Source: Xenoacremonium recifei (Eukaryota > Ascomycota > Sordariomycetes > Hypocreales > Nectriaceae). From it: a DNA stretch of 64,000 nucleotides. Below are positions 56,790-64,000 of this stretch, piece by piece. Where the stretch lies: the NCBI GenBank assembly GCA_012184525.1, contig WOFQ01000084.1, forward strand, positions 1-64,000, in the 5' to 3' direction. A program made the translations under genes and the position numbers. The notes under the pieces are model-generated. The model had not been told where the DNA came from. It did not search any database and saw only the letters and a program-made list of their open reading frames with translations. Numbering within the stretch: the stretch's first letter is position 1; each line of letters starts with the position of its first letter.

Positions 56790-57936
56790 ATGGCGTGTGA
56801 TTCAAAACATTTTCCACCGGGAGTTTATGCATCATCATTGACCTGGTTTTGCGGCGAGGATGCTCAGGAAATCGATTATCATCTTCAGGGAAAACATATG
56901 GCCTATCTAATCGAGTCTGGTATAACTGGAGGTATTTATATTTGAGTAAAAAGCAATTCACCGTGTACGAAGTTTGAACTAATGCGGGAGTAATGAAGTG
57001 GTTATCGCTGGTCTCGGCGCTGAGTCTGGAGCTCTGACCAATGAAAAGCGGCTTAATCTCGTCTCTTTAACTCGAGATATCGCAAGTCGATTGCATCGTA
57101 GAGAGTTCACGATTGTGATTAGTACTCTTGGGCAATCGCCTGAAGAGATTGCTGATCAGCTTCATGTGGCAGCAATTTCTGGGGCAGATTTCGGACTAGT
57201 ATTAACTCCAAATTGCTTCAATTCCCTGGTTGATCCTGTCACTGTTCGGAACTTCTTTACTAAAGTGAGTACAAGCTTACCAGTCTTGCGCCGAGTCTGT
57301 GGCCCTGTCTTATACCATGTCGTCTCAGGTCGCTGACAAGAGTCCTATTCCAATCCTCATCCACAGCCAGCGACTCAGCAATTCCCAAGTCGATTTCGCA
57401 TCTGAAGTTTTAGAGCTGGGCAAACACCCCAATATTGTTGGTGCTAATCTCGAGTGCGGCGGAATAGAAAAGGCCGTTCGTATTGCAGCAATGTTCGGCC
57501 AAGAAGAATTTTGTGCCCTTGCAGGTAACACAGACTGGCTATTCCCAGGGCTGTGTGCGGGAACAGCAGGCGCTATTTCCAAATTCGCAAATCTTTGTCC
57601 ACGGGTAAGCCTTAAGATGGGTTACAATACCAGTGAGAACTTGCTAATATCCGATAGACATGTATGGCTATCTATGAGTCTTTTAAGGCTGGAGAATATC
57701 AGGAAGCAATAGCTTTACAGAAGCATATTGCTGCATCAGAATGGGAGCTTTTGAAGGGTGGCATTAGCGGAACCAAGTGGACAGTTGCGAAACTTCTCGG
57801 ATACGGCACTAAAAATTATATTGTAAAGAAGCCTTGTGCCGGGTTTATAGATGAAAGAGCTCACGAAGTTATGCTAGAGAGGGTAGGGCCAGTCTTCTCG
57901 AGAGAAATGCTAAGCTGGCTGAGAAAAGCGGTCTAG
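56790..57936 (+). CDS. Dihydrodipicolinate synthase/aldolase (DHDPS)-family protein lacking the catalytic Lys and Tyr
   Basis: Predicted 320-aa TIM-barrel protein. Exons 56790-56931, 56999-57264, 57329-57604 and 57658-57936. Seen: FPPGVYASSLTWF...DYHLQGKHMAYLIESGITG at the N-terminus, VVIAGLGAESGALTNEKR (usual GSxGE position), SGADFGLVLTPNCF, and the C-terminal GGISGTKWTVAKLLGYG; length is exactly that of the family. In active members the barrel carries a Tyr (L-L-Y-N) and a Schiff-base Lys (N-V-V-G-x-K). Here they read ILIHSQ (His148) and NIVGANLECGG (Asn176), so the usual aldolase mechanism is not possible. The frame, splicing and codon use are intact, so this looks like a maintained pseudoenzyme or a new non-Schiff-base activity, not decay. 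Confidence 0.88.
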
Positions 57937-58074
57937 AAAGTACTTGTTTTCTGAAACGGTGGACAAGCTCGTGACAAGTTGGATACCCTAAAGATCTGAA
58001 TAGAATAGCGTCACAATTATTGTCACGAGCTTATTTCCTCTTAATGCTGTCGGGGTTTGCTAGTCTGTTTGTCC

Positions 58075-59123
58075 TCAATCCGAATTCGACACTACGCCCT
58101 TGAGTATCAGCAATCGCCCTCCCTCAGGGCGAATGACCTTCCCATCCATGTAGGCCCCGGCCTTGCTCATCAGCCAGAGGCAGCATCCAACCATATCTTC
58201 CTCATTTCCGGGGCGCTTTGCAGGTGTCTCACCAGCTAAGTGAAGATTAGAATTGGCATCGGTTGTTGTCATTCCGGATGGAACTATTCCCGGAGACAAT
58301 GCATTTACCCGAACTGGACCTGTCCTTAGCCTGGTTTGCTTTTATGAAGGGATAAGGTCTTACTGTAGAAGTCCGCGAACTCGGCTGCCATTATTCTCAC
58401 TAGATGATCGACCGCGGCTTTCGACGTCTGGTAACAAGGAACAAATTGGTGGTTGTGAACACTGGCGGGACTACTGAACATGATTACGCAGCCCCTCCCG
58501 TCCCCCTTGGCAGCTGCATCGCCGAGAAGAGTAACGAGTCCGGCGGTCAGATAGTAGGGTGCTAAGACGTTTAATCGGAATGTATGCTCCCATCCAGCAT
58601 AAGGGGCGGAGAGAGTCGCAGATTCTAGATGACCAAGACCATCGCCAGACTTATACATGATGTTATTCATGTATCGGATGGCAGCACAATGAACGAGAGC
58701 ATCGACGGAAGTTGTCATTGACCTAATTGTTCTCACTGCCGTTTGAACGCCATCCTCGGTGGAAAGATCACAACATACGCTTCTCGGCAATTAGTTGATC
58801 CACATGATTTACTAGAAATAAAGACGTACGTCTCAATACTGTGTGTCTCAGATTTAGAGCCGTGATTATAAGCATGCAGAGCTTGTAACTCAACTTTGAC
58901 ATCTTGAAGTGCCCTTTCATTGATGTCAATCAAGACAAGGCTGGCTCCGTTTGTGGCACATCCTCGAGCCAGCATTCGCCCAATTCCGGAGGCTGGAGAA
59001 TCCAGTAAGAAGGACTTCATTCCAAGTTCTTGGACGAGAAAGTCGTATCTCACCTCCTCCAGTAATAACAATACACCGAGCTTCTATGTTGAATAATTTG
59101 TCGACCCGTAAATTAGACGCCAT
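58075..59123 (-). CDS. Short-chain dehydrogenase/reductase
   Basis: Predicted 297-aa NAD(P)-dependent oxidoreductase. Exons 59123-59054, 58992-58830, 58779-58364 and 58319-58075; introns 61, 50 and 44 bp. Seen: VITGGASGIGRMLARG (cofactor glycines, spliced across intron 1), LVLIDINER, LVHCAAI (NAG-like motif), the Ser in IMFSSPASVH and the catalytic YQTSK, then RVNALSPGIVPSGM after intron 3. Convergent with the DHDPS-like gene (about 140 bases between stops) and divergent from the P450. Confidence 0.9.
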
Positions 59124-59561
59124 TGTGTACGTATGCTCCGTTTTTTATTTCATGCAGAGAATCGGAAATGGTGCTGGCTGGTGAACTATTGCTGCAATAT
59201 GTTTGCCATTATTTTCTTCGATTTTGTATGGCATCTACCGCTATTACTCTTTCTTGCTCATCCTGCGGGTCATGAAGCACCATAGGCTGGTTTCGGTGAT
59301 CTCCGTTACGGCGTGGGAACGCGACGCGGATCGCCGACGGGGAAACTTCCATTTTGTATCCAGATCAAGGCCTATTGAAACAAAAGCTGAAAGGGAAAAG
59401 CAAAAGCCTTTCCATAACTAATATTCGTGTGTCGCTAACCATTGGTGGCCCAGTAGTCTACGGTTACGGTGTCTGTGCATTTGGAGACCTAGACTTGATT
59501 TATAGTGCTCACTCACCTCTTATCTTCTCTGCAGGCATTCGCTGCGTCGATATTTTAAGCC
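59124..59561. other. Divergent intergenic region, no gene seen
   Basis: About 440 bases between the SDR (minus) and the P450 (plus), the likely shared promoter. Confidence 0.5.
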
Positions 59562-61400
59562 ATGGACTATGTTATCAATGCTAGTTGGCCTTTGACGCTC
59601 GCTATCTTGGGCGTCGCTGCACTTTTTGTTGCTCTATCGAGCTTTTCTTACTTCTACGTCGATTACCCGAAAATACGAGGTATCCCCGAAATACCTGGTG
59701 GTGATCGTCTTGCTGGGCACTTATACCAGCTGGGGAGCGACCATGCGACAACAGCTTCAAAGTGGTCAGCTAAATACAACTGGCCAGTATTTCAACTTCG
59801 AATGGGCCGTCGACGTGTTGTTATGCTGAATTCCTTTGATGCGGCTCGGGAGTGGTTCGTGAAACACCAATCCGCAACCATAGACCGCCCTTCATTCTAT
59901 ACCTTCCACGGTGTCCTCTCCAAAACATCTGGTGCGCAATAAGCCTTATTAGGTACAACGGAAACTGACTGTTCTATGAAAAGCGGCTACCATTGGAACG
60001 AGTCCCTGGGACGAAAGAACTAAGAAGCAAAGACGGGTGGTTGGCTCTTTCACAACTGGCCCCTCGATCAAGAAAATGAAGAAGATGCTCGATATGGAGA
60101 CATGTGCCGTTGTCTCACAGTTGTACTACGACGGCAAACAAGGCTTTGTTGACGTATCCCCCCACGTGTACCTGAAAAGGCTGGCTTTGAATCTGATGAC
60201 AATGTTCTGCTACGGAACCCGGTTCAATTCTGTCAAATCCCCAATGCTTCTTCAGATCTTGAGCGACGCACAGACCATTGCAAGGTAAGAGTAATGACGT
60301 GCTCATTCTCAATGCCAACGTGCAAAAAGTGATTTTCTATAGCTTTCGGTCTACGCAATCGAATCCTCAAGATTTTATACCACATCTCAGGTACCTGAAG
60401 AGTGGACGCACAGCAACTGCGCTGGAAGTTCGAGCTCGTCGGGATGAGTGGCTTGCAACTATGTTGAAGGATATACAATCAAACAAGCAAACGATACGAC
60501 CTGGAGACAAGAAATGCGTGGCGGAGATGCTCTTAGAAGACAGTCAAGAGGGCCTATCCCAACGTATGTTGAGCGGTCCCGTGTATGCGCTCTCATAAAG
60601 TGCTAATGAGTAGTAGATGATATTAAAACAATACTCGGCGGCCTCATGTCAGGCGGATTTGAGACGATATTCTCTACAGCTATTATCGCGATTGGAATGC
60701 TGTCGACAACGAGTGGGCAACCTATTCAAAAAGAGGCATACAAGGATATCTTGAGCGTCTACGAGAACCCTGAGCAGGCTTTCGATCGGTGTCTAGAAGA
60801 AGAGAGGAGTTCATACGTTGTCGGCTTGGTAAAAGAAGCCTTGCGATTTTATCCTCCCCACAAGATACTTCCGGCCCGACAGGTTTACAGAGGCTTTTCC
60901 TACGAAGGATCGACAATCCCAAGAGGGTTGCTTGTTTATGTAAACACACAAGCTGTGAATTTTGGTACGTTTCTCGGCTCATACTTTCAACTCTTCCTCT
61001 CTGATAGGAGACAGACAAGGCTACATATGGCAGTGATGCGGACGAGTTCCGACCTGAAAGATGGCTTAGAAATCCTTGCGATATTCCTACTCCGAACCAT
61101 TTTACGTATGGCGCTGGGGCTCGGATGTGCACAGCTGTCAATTTCTCAAACAGAATGTTGTATGCCATTTTTGTTCGATTGATTCTCGCGTTTGAGATGA
61201 AGGAGAGCAAGGCAATGCCTCCCAACGTTCATTATATCGAGTATAAGGCAGATCCCGCAGCATCTAATGCCGTTGCCTCGGATTTCCGGATCCACTTCAA
61301 GCCCAGAGACAGAGATGTTTTGAAAAGGTGCCTGAAACAGTCGCAAAACGAGTTGGCAGACTTTGTGACAGGGGACAACGCTGAAACCTTACTACGGTAA
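59562..61400 (+). CDS. Cytochrome P450, CYP504 type (phenylacetate hydroxylase-like)
   Basis: Predicted 541-aa ER monooxygenase. Exons 59562-59931, 59984-60284, 60343-60563, 60617-60964 and 61015-61400. Seen: N-terminal anchor, the IRGIPEIPGGDRLAGHLYQLGSD-type start, KTSAATIGTSPWDERTK (spliced at intron 1), SGGFETIFST in the I-helix, VKEALRFYPP (ExxR) and the haem motif FTYGAGARMC with Cys452. These blocks are specific to CYP504, whose members 2-hydroxylate phenylacetate (PhacA) or 6-hydroxylate 3-hydroxyphenylacetate (PhacB) on the way to homogentisate. Hmg/fah-type partners are not in the window, so it could instead be a recruited paralogue acting on another arylacetate. Which of the two activities cannot be told. 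Confidence 0.88.
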
Positions 61401-61708
61401 GGTAAGGGAGACCTTAAGTGGTCTGCATTATGGCTAAAGGGTCCCCAAAGTTTATGATTGCGTTGAGACTTCTGATGGCATGATCACAGCATCATTTAAA
61501 GGTAATAATCGAAAGAAGGTAGTTCATTGTCCCTGATGGTGCGGGAAGCCAAGCATCAAAAGTCACCAATTGCAAAATATACTTAATTATCTTATGGGTC
61601 TAAGGGTGTCAATTTGAACAATGGGTTTTCATATTCTTCAATCTCCATCCTATGGGGCTTAAGTAGGGCGCTTTAATGACTGCTCACGGCCCTGCTTTCC
61701 CGGTCCAT
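61401..61708. other. Intergenic region, no gene seen
   Basis: About 310 bases between two convergent 3' ends (P450 and amidohydrolase). Nothing recognised. Confidence 0.5.
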
Positions 61709-63117
61709 TTAATACATCTGGAGCGGTTGTCCGTTCTGTTTCCATACCATTCCGTCCTTCATAACAAAACTAACGGATCTCATCGCTTTTGGGTTACGTT
61801 CCGGACTTTCATCAAATGCGATAATGTCTGCTTGTGTCCCTTCTCCAAACCAACCAAACTGCCTGCCACACAAGTCACCTCCACATGCTTCCCAGCCACC
61901 GATAGTACATGACTCCAGAACATCCTCAAGAGGAATACCAGATCCAACCATTAGTTCCAATTCTCTAACATTATCTCCATGAGGATACGTTCCAGTATCC
62001 CCTCCACAAGCCAAACGTACTCCGAGCTCATGGGCTCGCTTGACCTGCATCAGTATTTGGTCAAATTTACTAGAATGCAATTTCTCAGCAATTGCTAGCG
62101 TAGGTACGAATATGACGCCCTTTGCTGCCATGTTGCGGAACAACTCATCTGTAACAGAATACACGTGTTCCAGTGTGTTAACACCCGCATCGACAGCGCC
62201 CAAAGCACCTTCAAGAGTGCAACAGTGCGCTGATACCGGAGCCCTGGCGAGGGCTGCCTCTTTGACTATCATATTCATCTCCTCTTGTGAGAAAACCAAA
62301 TAGTCTGGGTTAGGATCAGCCGGGGGATGTAGGACACTAGGTATATAAGGATGTTGTTGCGCGGGAGGTGACCTCATAATTCGCCGTCTATAGTCTGCAA
62401 AAAACTTGATGATATCTGCCCCTGCAGCGATTCGGCGTCGGACCGCCTGTCGACATTGCTCAACGCCATCTACTGCATCCGCGCCAGCAGGTAGACAGTG
62501 ACCCCCTGCTTCATTCTCTGTTCGTGGCTCGAAGGATCCCGTGCTTGCGATGACTTTTGTTGCCACGAAGAGACGCGGTCCTGGTGTTAATCCACGGGCG
62601 ATAGTATCGCGGAGATTTGCATCAAACTCCTTCATTCCCTCAGAACCAAGATCTCTAAGGAGGATCAGTCTCGTTTACTCTTCATCCAATTTGTCAAGCA
62701 GTCCCCGTCTGGGAACCCGAAACAGACCTATAGGTTGTGTACCCTGCGAGAAGAGCAGTTCGGCAATGATTGACTCCTCGAACGAGTCTTTCCGCAATAC
62801 TTTCATCTCTTTTCTGCTCCAGTGCACCGGCCTCGCTTTCACAAGTTAGCACAGATAACGTGAATGTTAAGCAGAGCGATGACATGCTCATAGGAATGGA
62901 GGAACACGTGGGTGTGTGCGTCGACCAGCCCTGGCATGGTATATTTGCCGCGGAGGTCAATATCACCTTCATCCATTGCAAAGCTTCCATTTTGTTTTCG
63001 CTCGTAAACTCTTTCGATAAGACCAGAACTTGGATTTACTGTTATTGAAATGTCCTTCCGAACCTTTTTGAGCTTTGGGTCAAATAGCTCTGATGTATGG
63101 ATTGTATAAGATGACAT
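61709..63117 (-). CDS. Metal-dependent amidohydrolase (imidazolonepropionase/ochratoxinase-like)
   Basis: Predicted 427-aa binuclear-zinc hydrolase. Exons 63117-62884, 62831-62728 and 62654-61709; introns 52 and 73 bp, the second using a GTCTGT donor. Seen: MPGLVDAHTHVFLH (HxH ligands), LLAGYTTYRDLGSEG, the carbamylated Lys in ADIIKFFADY, VSAHCCTLEGA and NTLEHVYS (His ligands), and the catalytic Asp in CGGDTGTYPHG. This is the group of amidases and dipeptidases acting on N-acyl amino acids and aryl amides. No signal peptide. With the CYP504 next door it could release an arylacetic acid from an amide, but this is inference. Confidence 0.9.
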
Positions 63118-63576
63118 GATGGCTCGGTCGATGTTATAGAACTTCAGGCTCGTTAATTTAGCGAGGCGACATTTTGCATGAAGAAGAGATGACTGCATCC
63201 GGGAACTCGAACTATATTCGTGACCTTTGTGGCTATACGGAGTAAGCAAGCCGTTTAACGGATCAACGCGTCTGGTTGCGCGTTTTTAACGGAGTATTCC
63301 GACCATGTGTTTAGCTTACGGGAGCCTCCAACCCGCCTTTCAATTTCCGGCTTCCGTGATAAATTAGATTTGGACTATTGGGGCGCCACGGGTCGGACTC
63401 CCTTCTTTACCTAGTGCTAGAATCCCATATAATTTCTTCAAGTTATGACACAGACGGCGAAAATAAATGCAGGTTACTGGTTCAAATAAGTCATTGCGCA
63501 TAGCCCACTACTGACAGGATGAAAGATATAACTGAAAGTAACTGCTAAGAATAAGACCGCTATCGTAACATTCTAC
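63118..63576. other. Intergenic region, no gene seen
   Basis: About 460 bases upstream of the amidohydrolase and downstream of the MDR gene. Contains TACGGAGTAA at 63236-63245, similar to the decamer seen elsewhere. Confidence 0.45.
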
Positions 63577-64000
63577 CTAATTGTATATCAACTCCGTAAC
63601 CAATTTACCAGTGTTACCCCCAGAGTACAGCATGAGCCAAGTTTCCGGGATATTTTCGAATCTTGTCCTCACTATGGTCTCCCCGCCTTCGATTACCAAC
63701 CTACCTTCCTTCCATTCTTTGACCAAAATATCCACGACTTCTTTTAGATGATCAAGCCAGTCGATGTTGATGAAACCCATGACTTGGATTCTCATAGTGA
63801 CAACTTGCTGTTGGGATTATTAGCCGGCGACTACACCAACAATCTAGACATGGCATACATAGAAGTTTTTCAGCCCGGTCATTGAATCGTCTTTGTTGTA
63901 ATCTGCAATCGTTCCGCTGTGAAAGTAAGCCATCTGATACTAACATTGTGGGATCTACTTCGGCCCTACCTGGCAGCGATTCGGCCGAACTTCGCCATCC
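63577..64000 (-). CDS. Zinc-free MDR reductase (prostaglandin/leukotriene reductase-like), 5' part outside the window
   Basis: Only the 3' end is present. Exons on the minus strand: up to 64000-63970 (incomplete), 63916-63859 and 63807-63577; introns 53 and 51 bp. Seen: MAKFGRIAASGTIADYN (cofactor-domain end), MTGLKNFYQVVTMRIQVMGFI, LVIEGGETIVRTRFENIPETW and the terminal GGNTGKLVTELI, the standard C-terminus of NADPH-dependent 2-alkenal/prostaglandin reductase-like MDR proteins. It reduces activated C=C double bonds in characterised relatives. Transcribed in the same direction as the amidohydrolase. Confidence 0.87.

Noticed and set aside
56446..56961. 171-aa minus-strand open frame
   Set aside because: Antisense to exon 1 of the DHDPS-like gene; no similarity recognised.
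1..64000. Natural-product backbone synthases, transposases, CRISPR arrays, tRNA or rRNA genes
   Set aside because: None could be recognised on either strand; absence by eye is not proof for small RNAs.

Overview
The window is chromosomal DNA from a filamentous ascomycete (Pezizomycotina). Genes are split by many 44-99 bp introns with GT...AG ends and CTNAY-like branch sites. Six genes encode Zn2Cys6 regulators, and there are many oxidoreductases, sugar/amino-acid/MFS carriers and a PTH11/rhodopsin-like receptor. Codon use and gene types fit Eurotiomycetes (Aspergillus/Penicillium-like), but the genus is an inference. No rRNA, tRNA, CRISPR array or recognisable intact transposon was seen. Gene content is typical of an accessory, catabolism-rich region. 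Exon models were built by hand from reading frames, splice consensus and family conservation.

Layout. 0-6.5 kb: an isoprenylcysteine methyltransferase-like membrane protein, an amino-acid transporter and a decayed F-box gene. 7-19.5 kb: a sulfatase block made of a Zn2Cys6 regulator with a GC-AG intron, a secreted beta-lactamase-fold serine hydrolase, an AtsA-like arylsulfatase divergent from an MFS carrier, a second sulfatase and a second Zn2Cys6 regulator. 19.8-33 kb: a HET-like remnant, a maltose O-acetyltransferase-like enzyme, a PhyH-family Fe(II)/2-oxoglutarate dioxygenase, a GABA/amino-acid permease, a Zn2Cys6 regulator, an omega-like GST, a GFA/CENP-V protein and a seven-exon P450.

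34.3-43.9 kb: a rhodopsin-like membrane protein, then a caspase-like (peptidase C14) protease transcribed head-to-head with a 293-aa protein that resembles fungal gasdermin-like pore formers (the most striking candidate system here), a secreted aldose 1-epimerase, a recently broken SDR gene and a cupin. 44.8-51.7 kb: a DFR/GRE2-like reductase, a HAD type II dehalogenase convergent with a DAO-type FAD oxidase, and a ten-exon DAL5-like MFS carrier.

51.9-64 kb: two divergent Zn2Cys6 regulators, a DHDPS-family protein that has lost both its catalytic Tyr and Lys, an SDR, a CYP504-type (phenylacetate hydroxylase-like) P450, a metal-dependent amidohydrolase and the 3' part of a zinc-free MDR reductase running off the right edge. 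The last two blocks look like substrate-uptake-and-degradation clusters, each with its own carrier or regulator.
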